Notes: generated by a model not told the origin, from the letters alone. Shown: positions 52,851 to 63,681, counted from the first letter of the stretch. The stretch is DNA of 64,000 nt from Lethocerus indicus (GCA_019843655.1 JACDQD010000003.1:11162925-11226924), one strand, 5' to 3'. A program made the numbers and translations.

Positions 52851-53253
52851 GTCACTTCTGGTTCCTACTAAAGAACCTGTCCTAGGTTTCCTGTCATATA
52901 TTTGGAAGTCAGAACCTAATATTTGTGACCGGTTTTGTGATCAAATATATCCGACAAAGACCTATGCCGATTAACAACATCCCTTCCAACCCAAATAAGA
53001 CAAACATCATTCCCCAAAAACGCAATAACAACACATATGAATATACACACGACAAACAGACAACCACCACAGTACATGTGACAGTGCAGTGAGGATGCCC
53101 CAAAAACATCCAGAGTGCCAAAAGTGGCTAACATCGCTACTGAAGATGGCGAGCAGCCGAAACCGGTTTAGCAAAACTAGCGAGAGGAGACAGAAACACA
53201 CGAAATCTACGGTATTCCAACTCCTCGCAGACCACAAAACGGGTATGTTAAAC
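52820..53253 (+). mobile_element. Hammerhead-motif retroelement family, copy 1
   Basis: First of five related copies. It carries the family's central segment (CGTGTCTTGTTATTGTGTTAG near 52831, and the complementary-type ACGCAATAACAACACATATG near 53020), then the rightward arm with GTGCAGTGAGGATGCC and the hammerhead-like motif. It ends with GGTATTCCAACTCCTCGC and GGTATGTTAAAC. The leftward inverted arm seen in copies 2 and 4 is missing. About 50 bp near 52886-52938 are absent from the sister copies. No coding capacity is credible. No target-site duplication was established. Confidence 0.72.
53136..53172 (+). ncRNA. Hammerhead ribozyme-like motif (copy 1)
   Basis: In order: stem I GCTA; core CTGAAGA; TGGC-GAGC-AGCC; core GAAA; CCGG; U with cleavage residue T168 (a GTT site); stem I partner TAGC. 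GCTA and TAGC are exact complements. ACCGGT is self-complementary, as in minimal hammerheads that act as dimers. GGC and GCC form a 3 bp stem II with one U left over next to the core. Core bases match the CUGANGA / GAAA consensus. Activity is unproven. Confidence 0.5.
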
Positions 53254-55880
53254 TAGTCGGTTTCCTGTCCGCTACTGTGTGAACAAATCCGCGCCGTCCG
53301 GAAGAAGCGGACGGCCTCCAGAAGTGCCTCCGAGTTGAGAGACAATTCGACGATCGTTTTCAATTAGAAAGTGGCCCCGAACTCATTCCGTTTTTTTTTC
53401 TCGGGCTCTAATAATAAATAATAAATAAATACGCGGCGGGCGGGGCTGCCGGGTCGTTTTTCATTAATACGGGTGTTAAAGGTCAGTCGTGCTGCCAATG
53501 AGAGGCCGAGCGGGTCTGCCTAGTCAACGGGGGCACTCAAGGACCACCTTCACCTTCCTCTTCACCTTCCTCTTCAACAGCCCGATTTCACCCGAGTCAT
53601 GACTCTACAGCGGCAATGTCGAGAGCACAATAGAAAAATTATATCTACATCAGAGGACAGAAAACAGAAAGTATATATTCTGGAATAAAATATTATATGT
53701 ACAGGCTAGAAACGTATATTCTCATTTATTTATTCTGGAATAAAAAAACTGTTCTTCTCCGTCACCGAGGTGTTGTACAGAAATAAAACTGACTCACAAC
53801 TTAGCGTCTAATTTCTCCCGCTTTATAATTCCGGTCCTATTAATCTGTTTACAAATTCTTTCCGAGCGTGGTGAAACCGTCCCAAGAGCCCAAGAGCAGA
53901 CTCGTAACAGTCGGCCGGGATTTATAACCCGGACCGCACCCCTCATCGCGCGCATATATTCCTCATCTCGCACAGGCGTTTGGAGACCACATCAACATTT
54001 CCGTACATAATCAACGCGCGGCATTGATTCCACGAACGTTCGGGAGAAAGTTGAAATTCGCATTGGACAATTTCTGTTTCTTTTTTTTTGCTCGCATTTT
54101 TTGATAAACCGGTTTGAATACTGTGGGTGGATTTGGGGTTGCCTCGGTGCTAATTCGGTCTTTAATTTGATTAACGTCCGAGCGGACTAATGCGGAGCGG
54201 GCCCGTTGATAGATTCGGACGTGCGACACCGCAGGTGCGGGGGCCCGATTAGCGATCGATGGCAGAGTTCCACTTAAAAGCGACTCCGACCGCTTTCCAA
54301 CGCGAGAACCCGGTGGCCGAGCTTAAAACCGTCCGCCTCTTATACAAGCCCCAGTTCCCAGTTCCCAACGGGCGTCTACCAATAATGAAATATGCCAAAA
54401 TTATGATGGCCACCGAGCGGTAGAAGTTTTTTCCTCCTGAGACCCCGTCAGAAGCTCTTATAAAGTATGAATTTAAAATTATTCACAATTTTCAATCCAA
54501 ATTTTTTGGCTACATGCAAATCCACATGCAAATTGCGGTTTTCATAATTTTCCTGTACAACCAAAAAACAGTATTATGGTCAAAAAGAAGAAAATTTGCA
54601 CTGACTTTTAAGTTGGAAATTAGGAAAAAAGTTCTTAACAAATAATAAAATGAGTTGAATGTAATTAATAAATACAATAATTAGTTTTATACAATGCATC
54701 ATATTTTTCATAATCGATTTCTTGACGCTCGTAGGAAAGTACTATTGTACATTGCTGTTTGTCTGTTTATATACGTTCAAATGACTTGCGTTTTGTCATC
54801 CAGAATGATGTCCCGTTAGAGAATATGAATTTTATTTCATCCCGTCGAAACCGAGAAATCTTTGTGTAATTCTTGAACTATTCGCGGAGGGAATGGTTTT
54901 CCTCATTTACATAAATGAGGGGTATCAGGAGTGATCAGGTTCGGAACTGACGGGCAAGTGTTTCTCCCTTCCTTTCCTACGCCCGCTCTAGATTTCCTAC
55001 AGTCTGAAATGTATACCAGCGGATTCCATATTAATGGAACAGGGACGTACGGCAGTAAATAGCGGCCGACAGATAACGGAAGTATTCCGTCCTTTTTATT
55101 CCTCAACTTGCCTCAGTTTCGACTTTCTCCCGCTCTCTGCATATGAATGAGTCCACAACGGCGGGATTGGAATGGGCGACTTTCCTAGACACGCGCGAAG
55201 AACCGGCTAAAACCTACAATTTAAAAAATGTAATAGTTTAATAGAATAGTTTTATTTTCATTTACCCACCTGATTAATTATAGTTAAGTAATAAATTAAT
55301 TAATTACACTCATTTTGTAAATTATTTTGAACTATGGAATTATCCGATGGTGAACCGAATTTTACTGCAATTACAAATTTGCCCTTGAATTCCAGAGGGG
55401 CTCATATAATTCTAGAACACGCAGTTGCGTTCTGTTTCAATAAATGTTCCATTACAACCGCTTACAAGTGCACATAAAAGGCAAACATAACGAGAGCTAC
55501 TCTCTTCGAACCTTGCCCCTTTGAACTATCTAGCTCAAGTGCAGATGGTGGAACAAAGTTTTGTTCAACTGAAATATCAAGTCGATATATTCGAAATGCC
55601 TGACAATCGAAAGGGAATCCGGATAAGGATTCGTTGAAACCGGAATAGCGGGACCGTTAATCGGACAATCGTCTGAGAATAAGTATTCACTTCGACCTCT
55701 AAAAGACAAGTGGTTAAGGGCGAGTCTGTGAGGTGACCCGTTAAACTTAAAATTAGAAAGGTCTTTCCACGGTATCTATATGCAAATTAGGCGCTTTAAC
55801 CGTGGACAGATAATAACAGTAGGTAAGTTAGAGGTGTCCGAGTGTTGGTCGGAGTGCGTGTGTGTGAGCCTGAGACAGAA

Positions 55881-55883
<3 letters not shown>

Positions 55884-55921
<38 letters not shown>
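55884..55921. repeat. (GA)n microsatellite
   Basis: A pure AG/GA run of about 38 bases. Confidence 0.95.
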
Positions 55922-55923
<2 letters not shown>

Positions 55924-56910
55924 CGGAGAAAATTTAAAAAGGCACCACCGAGATGCCGAACAGGTAATTACAAGGTGTACAATCCTTTTGAAAATAACAA
56001 TAAATCAAATTGTTTGTGGAGCCGGAACGTTTTCGAACGTAACGCGGGCCATATAACGTAAGCGCATTTTAAAAGCCGGTATTAGAGCCGGCGATGGTCC
56101 GTTTCGTATGCAAAACTAATGATCGGTTCCACGATTTAGTTCTTAGGCTGACGTCCCATCGATGCTGTCGCTGAATTTCTGTAATTATGCCGTTGTCGCC
56201 ACAAGAGTCTCTTGTGTAGGCGTTCGTTTGTGAACTTTCGCGACTTTTTAATAAGGACGAATAGAGCCAGGATTAACGTAAGTATGTGAATTTCTACTCG
56301 CAGAATCAGAGTTCGGATTTGGATTCCGGTCGGACGTTGCGGCGAGTTGTGTACTTTGGTGAGAGGTGAAAGAGCACGCGAAACGGGCGTCGGCCTCGCT
56401 CGTTAACGAAAAATAATTGCCGGCCCCGAATGACGAACGACTTATAAATTGACCCAAGGCGGTGATTTTCCTTCACATTTAGAACTGTGCCGAATTATTA
56501 CATTATATTCGTCTTTTCTATTTAGGTAGCGACACAAAGACCGGCCGCGGTGACTGACAGCAGGCACCGTTCAAAGCCCCGACTTGAGGTTAGAGCTTAG
56601 CCACCTCGTTAACCTATCGCCCGCCCAGCTGGGCCTAAGAAGAAAGGGCCACAGTATAAAACGCCAGCTATTTTAATTGGCCGATCTTTACCTTTCGTGA
56701 CATCCGGTTTAATATTTAAATAGGGCAAACGCGGATCTGCCATTTCGGCCCCAGTGCAATAATTTAAACAAATGATAAAATTGTCTTATCGGTAGAAATA
56801 AAATTGATGACATCGACGTCAGCATTTGTCCAACTTGTTTGGTCCTATTGCAAATAAGTGAGCCGCGGGTATCCCAATAAACGGCGGTAGCGGCCAATTG
56901 ACTTCGCAAT

Positions 56911-56941
56911 GCTACTGAAGACGGCATGAAACCTGTCTAGA
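56911..56941 (+). other. Degenerate hammerhead-like fragment
   Basis: GCTA, CTGAAGA, CGGCAT, GAAA, CCTGTC and TAG occur in the order seen in the full motif. Stem II is too short and the stem III palindrome is mutated. No flanking similarity to the five-copy family was noted. It is either a decayed relative or chance. Confidence 0.3.
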
Positions 56942-57339
56942 ATAACATGAAATCACCGACTAGACGTAACGAAGATTTTTCGGAGCTTCAAATATCTCAT
57001 AACAGAATGTGTTACGACGGACACTCCATAACCAGTAAATTTTGTATATTGCAAAGAAATAATCATTTATTGGTCATTATTTAGTTTAATTTTCGTTTAG
57101 AATTTATGGAGATGGAGAACTAGAGAACTAGAGAAATATATTTGATTTACTTCCCACTACTCTGTTAGGCAGCGTTATTTTTATCATATAAAAGTTTACT
57201 TATTAAGGGCACCCAAACGAAATGGGTGTTTTAAGGCGGTAGGCGAGTCTTGAACTTGGGATATTCCAGTATGGGACTCATATTCAAGCTTCATCGGAAA
57301 TTCCAATAGGAATTTATGCGAATTAATGTGCTTATTATA

Positions 57340-57798
57340 ATTTGACCTGTTTTGTGGTCTGCGAGGGGTTGGAATACTGTAGGTTCGTGATGTTTCTGTC
57401 TCCTCTCGCTGGTTTGGTCTTTTGCTAGACCGGTACTCATCACTTGTACTGTGGTGGTTGTCTGTTTTTAGTGTGTGTGTATATATACGCGTCTTGTTAT
57501 TGTGTTAGCCACTTTTGGTTCCCACTGAAGAACCTGTCCTTGTGATCGAATATGTATTTGACCGATAATCAAACAAACAACATCCCCCGAAAACACAATA
57601 ACAAGACATATGAATTTACACACGACAAAACAGACAACCGCCACAGTACAAGTGACAGTGGCAGTGCAGTGAGGATGCCCGAAAAACGTCCAAAGGGCCA
57701 AAAGTGACCGACACCGCTACTGAAGATGGCGAGCAGCCGAAACCGGTCTAGCAAAAGACCGAACCAGCGAGAGGAGACAGAAACATCACGAACCTACA
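57340..57798 (+). mobile_element. Hammerhead-motif retroelement family, copy 2, with 12 bp target-site duplication
   Basis: This 459 bp insertion is bounded by perfect direct repeats GTGCTTATTATA at 57328-57339 and 57799-57810. The left arm (57373-57432) and right arm (57741-57798) are inverted copies of GTTTCTGTCTCCTCTCGCTGG and neighbouring sequence. The middle holds a second nested inverted pair: GTCTTGTTATTGTGTT near 57491 and AACACAATAACAAGAC near 57594. The hammerhead-like motif is at 57716. The duplication length points to retroposition rather than cut-and-paste transposition. No reverse transcriptase remains, so the copy is non-autonomous. Confidence 0.85.
57716..57752 (+). ncRNA. Hammerhead ribozyme-like motif (copy 2, best preserved)
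   Basis: Elements in order: GCTA (57716-57719), CTGAAGA (57720-57726), TGGC-GAGC-AGCC (57727-57738), GAAA (57739-57742), CCGGT (57743-57747), C as cleavage base (57748), TAGC (57749-57752). Every residue of the CUGANGA / GAAA core is present and the cleavage triplet is GUC. Stem III is the palindrome ACCGGU, which would need a partner molecule. The 3 bp stem II with an unpaired U at its base is the weak point. Confidence 0.55.
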
Positions 57799-57810
57799 GT
57801 GCTTATTATA

Positions 57811-59746
57811 CATTTTGGATTTAAATAACTGCATTGTAACTGATGATATATTAATTATTATGATAAATATATAGAGTTGGTCCAGAAAACGGAACCTAGA
57901 ATTGAATAAGATAGGAGAAACGCTACCAATTGTTGGGTGAAGTAAAGCGTAAATAAGCCAGGGGTTTGTGTCTGGCCCGGCCTTGGTAATTGAACCGTTC
58001 ACCGGTGGCCCAACATTACCGTCCGTCTGCCCCTCTATTTTTGGTACCCCCTACTCCTAGATAATCATCAAGTTTCCTTGATATTAAATCTTACGAATTC
58101 TCATACGCGTGCGCCTCTCGCTGAGGCGGAAACAAAGTCAATTTTTTTAACCTACTTTCCGTAACCTATCGTTTGAGTAGAAAATTATTTAAAGTTACGT
58201 GATTTTGAAAATTAGTAATGATAAGAGATTAACCTATTTGGTCTAGAACTACAAGCCAAGATTAGATGTTAACTATTTACGTAAATTAATTAAAATTTTC
58301 CCTCATGCGAGTAACAATGCTCTCAAGATTGTTACGTGGTAACAGACCTCACTATATTACTTAGAATTTAGGAGGAATTTCGCAATTTTCTTGCAGATAA
58401 GGGCCCCAGAGTGGTGTTATGGGCCTTCCACAAGGCGTACGTCCATTTTCTCGTCCGGTTCGAACCCGGTAAAATTGCAAGGTTGTGACTCAGCGCTAGG
58501 CCGGTACCGTTCGCTCGCCCGTAGAGAAGGTCCAACGAGGAATACGAACAATGCGAGCGGCGATTAAAGATTTACTGAATTCGATTTGCGCTCGTTACAA
58601 TATTTAATTGTGGGTTTGAAAGCGCGTTGAAATTAGTTATAAAACCTCGCGGAAAGAGAAATATCCTACGAGAGCTCGCCTTTCAATACCATTATCCGTG
58701 GATTGTGGTATATCGTTGACCGGCCGTTAAATCATCGTTACCGCTTATTAGCCGTCGTTTAATTACTCGAGCCGGGTTTAAAAATTAAAGAATTTTTATT
58801 GTTTTCAATTCATTCTATATGGAAAAATGTAATCGGTTCAATTCTAATTGGCGATCGTAAACGTGCCTTTCATGGAGCACACCGCCAATAAACATCTTTA
58901 AACGAAACGCTAAAGAAATATGTAGTATGGAGCAAATTATTCTGTCTAATAATGTCAACATTTTCACTATTACATTCAATTCCTAAAACTCTGCATTTTT
59001 ACTTCAGGAGTTTATATATTCTCAGTCCAAAAAGGCGGATCCCATCATTCAATGGATAATGTCTTACATCATTATTATTACATTATTCATTTTTTTTCAA
59101 TTAGTTTAATATCATAATTTAGTTACGAACCATTTATTTTTAAAAATTTTTTCTTATTCTTAGGGTTTTCACACTGCTCTCAGTGGATAAAACTGTCAAC
59201 CGGTGGGCCTCGTAAAGAGCATTAACTTATTTTTAAATTACATCCTCGGTTAAAGCTTAATGTCTGTTTTTACCGAATTGGTAATCACTCAACCAGCGGG
59301 TAATTGTCCCTGATCGCTCCGTCATGAATATTCATATTGATTCACATTCACGTCACTAATGATTGACAAACGATTAAAATACTGGAATTATTGGTCGGAT
59401 TCATTTTCATCAACGTGTAATTAAGTTACACTAATTTCAGCGCAGCGAAATTTTTGCAGCCGAGTTATTAAATTTAATTTCTGCCATTCATTTTTTAGTC
59501 GGGTCAAAGATTAATTAACGTTTTTCGAAAAGTGATCAAGATAAATTATTGTCTGACACTGTACGGATAATTTTCCACTTTTCTTTTCCAGCAAAACGGG
59601 TATTTTTCATTCTTGCCCTAATTTAAACGGCTGTAAAATGTTTAGAGATTTTTATTGTTATTAACTCTAAAATAAAACTAAGCATTAATGATTTTATTAG
59701 GAACGGAACTGTATTGAAAAGTATATTTATATTGTCCACATCGAAT
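57811..59746. other. Intergenic DNA
   Basis: Nothing recognised. The segment around 58455-58475 (GGTTCGAACC) looks like a tRNA B-box but has no cloverleaf around it. Confidence 0.55.
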
Positions 59747-60303
59747 TTTTACACGTGAAATCCCCGTCAAAAGAATCGACTAAAACCGAAAATTTGGAAT
59801 TTTAAGACCATTACATCGAAATTGACCTTAAGTAACAAACTGACAATATAAAAAGCGATACTTGAAACGACATGGACATACGGTATAGAGCTATCGGATT
59901 CCACCGAGACATCCAACATCGCTCGCATCCAGAGATTTCAGTCAAAAGTCCTTCGTACCATCCTTAATGCTCCCCGGTACGTTCCTAACCACACAATCCA
60001 CCATGACCACAACATACCCCGACAGTCGACGAAGTCGCAAAATCCCGGTTCCTGAAGTTCCACTCCCGCCTTTCTCCTCATCCTAATCCACTCGTTCAGT
60101 CCCTTTCCTCTCTTTCCCATCCATTATTATTAGCTTAAATGACGCTGGCCTAGAGATCTTCTTAGCCCTTAGACCATAATTGTTCTTGTGTCAAAAGTGT
60201 CATCTTTTGGGTGGTTCCTTTTATCACGAAATACATGTGAACAAAAATACATACAGCATTTGTGCTTATAACATTCAATGTTGATTGTACAAAATAAAAA
60301 AAA
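59747..60303 (+). mobile_element. Jockey-type non-LTR retrotransposon, 5'-truncated
   Basis: This + strand copy is from the same family as 19035, 29617 and 33441. It reads TWTYGIELSDSTETSNIARI, then VLRTILNAPRYVPNHTIHHD, then a frameshift near 60020. It ends TTGATTGTACAAAATAAA plus an A tail at 60303. Similarity to 33441-33932 continues upstream to AAAAGAATCG near 59770. ATCGAAT occurs at 59740-59746 and again at 60305-60311, a possible short target-site duplication. Confidence 0.82.
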
Positions 60304-61006
60304 GATCGAATCATTAATTTCCGAACGTTTATATCAAATTTAGAATATTCTAATTTTGAATTATAAATGAAAATTTATTTTAATGCGAGTAATCTGAGAT
60401 TAGGCTTTCGTTATCAATCGGCAAAAGCCTGGTTTGGATTTACGGTTGTAAATCAAGGAAAAACCTTTGTTCGCTCGGACTCAATTTCTCGTGAGACGAT
60501 TGGTTTAAAGTTTCCTGCTCATTTAGTATCAGTTTAGACGATAATTTCAGTGTCTCCAAGAATACTGAAACCTTGATCTATGTTTTGTAGCCTGTATGTA
60601 ATTCTCTAGGACGTGGACACCCCGGGTGTTTTCCTCCCGGCGGTCGCCAAATTAACCGGTCGAATTATGTCCGCAGAAGGCCATCGCATAGACAGACCGC
60701 TTCGGCAATTACACGAGTCAAATTATATATTCAGCGGGCTCTTAATGACCATACCGGGGACTGGTAGCAAGCTATCTGGCGGATAACAGTAATTCAGGAG
60801 GAGTAGAAAAAAAATTGAAACACTTTAGCGGATTGCTTCGATAGTGCGTGAAATGGACTGTGAAATATGATGTATCTAAAGTGTAACAGAACGTGAATTT
60901 TTTTCCGTCACCTTCATTTTTTCTATATGTGAATTGTAGAAATTCTAACTTATTGTAGTATCTAATTTACTTCTGTTTCCATTCGTCCAGAACTGTTAAA
61001 ATGATG

Positions 61007-61394
61007 ATATCGTAGATTTTGTGTGTTTCTGTCTCCTCTCGCTGGTTTGGTATTTTGCTAGACCGGCTGCCTGTGTGTGTATATATATACGTCTTGTTAT
61101 TGTGTTAGTCACTTTTGGTTCCCACTGAAGAACCTGTCCTTGTGATCGAATATGTATTTGACCGATAATCAAACAAACAACACCCCCCGAAAACACAATA
61201 ACAAGACATATGAATTTACACACGACAAAACAGACAACCGCCACAGTACAAGTGACAGTGGCAATGCAGTGAGGATGCCCGAAAAACGTCCAAAGGGCCA
61301 AAAGTGACCGACACCGCTACTGAAGATGGCGAGCAGCCGAAACCGGTCTAGCAAAAGACCAAACCAGCGAGAGGAGACAGAGACACATCTACGG
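61007..61394 (+). mobile_element. Hammerhead-motif retroelement family, copy 3, with 10 bp target-site duplication
   Basis: This 388 bp insertion is bounded by TAAAATGATG at 60997-61006 and 61395-61404. It closely matches copy 2 over the central and right parts. It starts and ends at slightly different points from the other copies: GATTTTGTGTG at the left and ACATCTACGG at the right. The left inverted arm is short and the hammerhead-like motif at 61316 is intact. Confidence 0.85.
61316..61352 (+). ncRNA. Hammerhead ribozyme-like motif (copy 3)
   Basis: Identical over all 37 positions to the motif in copy 2: GCTA, CTGAAGA, stem II, GAAA, CCGGTC and TAGC. Flanking sequence is also nearly identical, so this need not be independent selection. 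Confidence 0.55.
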
Positions 61395-61404
61395 TAAAAT
61401 GATG

Positions 61405-62404
61405 TTATACAAGGCAATAAACATGATAATGTGACACAGAAAATCTCAAGAACCATACATTCAATTGTATAATTTATTAATAAATAAATAGAGTATAATT
61501 TTAAGGGAATTAATGCGAAATTTTGCCAGATTTTCGAAATAATTTCCGGGAGGTAATTTTGGATTTGAGCGGAGTCTATCGTTGGATTCGCTCTGGAAAG
61601 AAAGTCGAAAAGCTGTCCAGGCCCCACACCGGAAGGATATCCTTCCTGCAGTGTCCTGGAAGCCGCGCCCCCCTCATCAGGAGTCAATTAAAGGCGGGAA
61701 AGCCGAACCAAGGACACTGGGGTCTATTTTTTCCCCCTGCCGTAGCATGTCGGCTGATTATCCGCCGTTGTGTGAGGCTGGGACCCGGGAGAAGGCCGCG
61801 GCCTAGGCCACCAGCCGCTAGACTGTTACTGTTACTGTTACTGTTGTCGTGTGTAGTCTGAGGGCAGGCTAAATGTCACCGGTTCAGGGCTTCGAGCCGG
61901 GGCGGGGTCGGTCCCCTTCACTTCTTCACAATCTTCGTTGACTGGGGCACGTGCCAAGCATGATCCCCGGCCCCTCTTATCTTTTTCATCTCGGCCACAA
62001 TTACATGCACCGCACCAACACATCTAGGCCTCCCACCCTCCCTCCATCCCTCCATCCCTCCATCCCTCCAACCCTCCCTCCATCACTCCCTCTATTTACA
62101 ACTTCGCTGCCGTTACATTCGCTTGACCTTCCGCTTCGGATATTTGTACTCGCACTATCGTTTTTTCACCGTGTATACGTGTACCGGCGAAATTAGCGAT
62201 ATATCTATAATCTGGCGTAAAAATATTGACAACGAATGTTGTGTTATAAATAATATTCGACTCCGCGCACGGTAGTAGGTCAGATCCGATGGCCGTCTAT
62301 GTACTAGGATTTATATTATTATTTTAGTGTCGTGTACTTTTTGCCACATATTACTAGTATATCTATGATTCTGTGAATGAATTACTAATTTGATAAGAGA
62401 TATC
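61405..62404. other. Intergenic DNA
   Basis: No gene is supported. A (CTGTTA)-like short repeat lies near 61826-61843 and a CCCTCCAT-type pyrimidine tract at 62033-62092. Confidence 0.55.
62033..62092. repeat. CCCTCCAT-type tandem simple repeat
   Basis: Imperfect units of CCCTCCAT, with a few A and T interruptions. Confidence 0.85.
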
Positions 62405-62414
62405 TTTCAGTATT

Positions 62415-62876
62415 GCCGTAGGTTTGTGGTGTTTCTGTCTCCTCTCGTTGGTTTGATCTTTTGCTAGACCGGCAGCTCGCCATCTTCAGTAGCGGTGTTA
62501 GTCACTGTTGGCACTTTGGATGTTTTTCGGGCATCCTCACTGCACTGTCACTTTCACTTGTACTGTCAAGTACAATTGTGACTAACAAAATCCCTCCCAA
62601 CCCTAATACGACAAACAACATCCCCCAGAAACACAATAATAAGACACACATATATACACACGGCAAGCAGACAACCACCACAGTACAAGTGACAGTGACA
62701 GTGCAGTGAGGATGCCCAAAAAACATCCTAAGTGCCAACAGTGACTAACACCGCTACTGAAGATGGCGAGCAGCCAAAATCGGTCTAGCAAAGGCCAAAC
62801 AAGCGAGAGGAGACAGAAACACCACAAACCTACGGTATTCCAACCCCTCGCGGACCACAAAACAAGTATGTTAAAT
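62415..62876 (+). mobile_element. Hammerhead-motif retroelement family, copy 4, with long inverted arms and 10 bp target-site duplication
   Basis: This 462 bp insertion is bounded by TTTCAGTATT at 62405-62414 and 62877-62886. The arms at 62415-62568 and about 62691-62840 are near-perfect reverse complements, some 150 bp each, around a 120 bp spacer. The right end extends past the arm through CCCCTCGCGGACCACAAAAC and GTATGTTAAA. Both arms contain a hammerhead-like block and both are damaged. The right one reads CAAAAT where GAAAC is expected; the left one (minus strand) lacks about six bases covering GAAA. Confidence 0.87.
62753..62789 (+). ncRNA. Mutated hammerhead-like motif (copy 4)
   Basis: GCTA, CTGAAGA, the stem II block and GGTC-TAGC are kept. 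The essential G of GAAA has changed to A, and the following C has become T, breaking the ACCGGT palindrome. It would be expected to be inactive. Confidence 0.45.
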
Positions 62877-63068
62877 TTTCAGTATTCTATTGGATATGGC
62901 AGCGTTAAAATGTTACACATATTTGCAGTAGAAGCTATACCGGTTTAAACCTTACGCCATCGCCGATAGTCGATAGTACTTTTTTACGCGCGACAGTTTT
63001 AACAGAAAGCTCCTTCGTATGTCGATACGCAATTTCTGCAATTTTTATATGTATAACTTAACACACCT

Positions 63069-63309
63069 ATTCTGTGGTCTGCGAGGGGTTGGAATACCGT
63101 AGAGTTTCTGTGTTTCTGTCACCTCTCGCTGTTTGGTCTTTTGCTAGGCCGGTTCCGGTCGCCCGCCATCCTCAGTACGAGACCTGAACAGTATCTAACA
63201 GTAAAAGTGACAGTGACAGCGCGGTGAGGATGCCCGCTACTAACACCGCTACTGAAGACCGGTCTAGCGAAAGACGAAACCAGCGAGAGGAGACAGAAAC
63301 ACACGAAAT
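63069..63309 (+). mobile_element. Hammerhead-motif retroelement family, copy 5, shortened
   Basis: Left inverted arm: CTGTGGTCTGCGAGGGG, GGAATACCGTAG, GTTTCTGTCACCTCTCGC. Right arm: AACCAGCGAGAGGAGACAG. The centre is reduced to about 60 bp. The right-hand hammerhead block at 63248-63268 has lost stem II and GAAA by an internal deletion. Boundaries come from similarity to the other copies; no clean target-site duplication was seen. Confidence 0.78.
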
Positions 63310-63626
63310 GTACTTTATATATATACAGGTTCATTGTTATTTTATCTCTCCTTCACGGACTCAATCATTAATATTTTCCCATTACAGTCGGTCTTAGAAG
63401 AGCCCCGTTTCTTCCGTTAACGATCCATCGATGGACGTCCTCCCTCCTCGCTGGTCCCTCTAACAATGTCCTCTGACACCTAATTACACGGGTCGATCTT
63501 CGTGGTAGAACGTGCCTCCAGATCCCATCTATACAACCCTTTTATCGGCCTTTAATCGATGCTCAGTGTCACTTAATGTTGACCACTCTCGGGCGCGCTG
63601 CCCCATTAGCAATTACCGGACCGGCC

Positions 63627-63681
<55 letters not shown>

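Larger units (their letters stand above)
53254..57339. other. Intergenic DNA
   Basis: No gene or RNA is supported. The stretch contains a GA microsatellite at 55884-55921 and a degenerate hammerhead-like fragment at 56911-56941. Frames such as 55780-56061 run through the microsatellite and are not real genes. Confidence 0.55.

Noticed and set aside
52909..53121. Minus-strand ORF beginning MALWMFLGHPHC, with similar ORFs at 57468-57701, 60996-61301 and 62502-62738
   Set aside because: It recurs only because the underlying repeat recurs. It runs through the inverted arms and hammerhead-like block, its C-terminus differs in each copy, and it resembles no protein family I know.
58440..58485. tRNA-like B-box (GGTTCGAACC)
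   Set aside because: The surrounding bases do not form a T-stem plus acceptor and anticodon arms on either strand; it is only a short palindrome.
61169..61687. Minus-strand ORF of 172 codons
   Set aside because: It joins unique flanking DNA to copy 3 of the repeat family across its target-site duplication, so it is a chance fusion.
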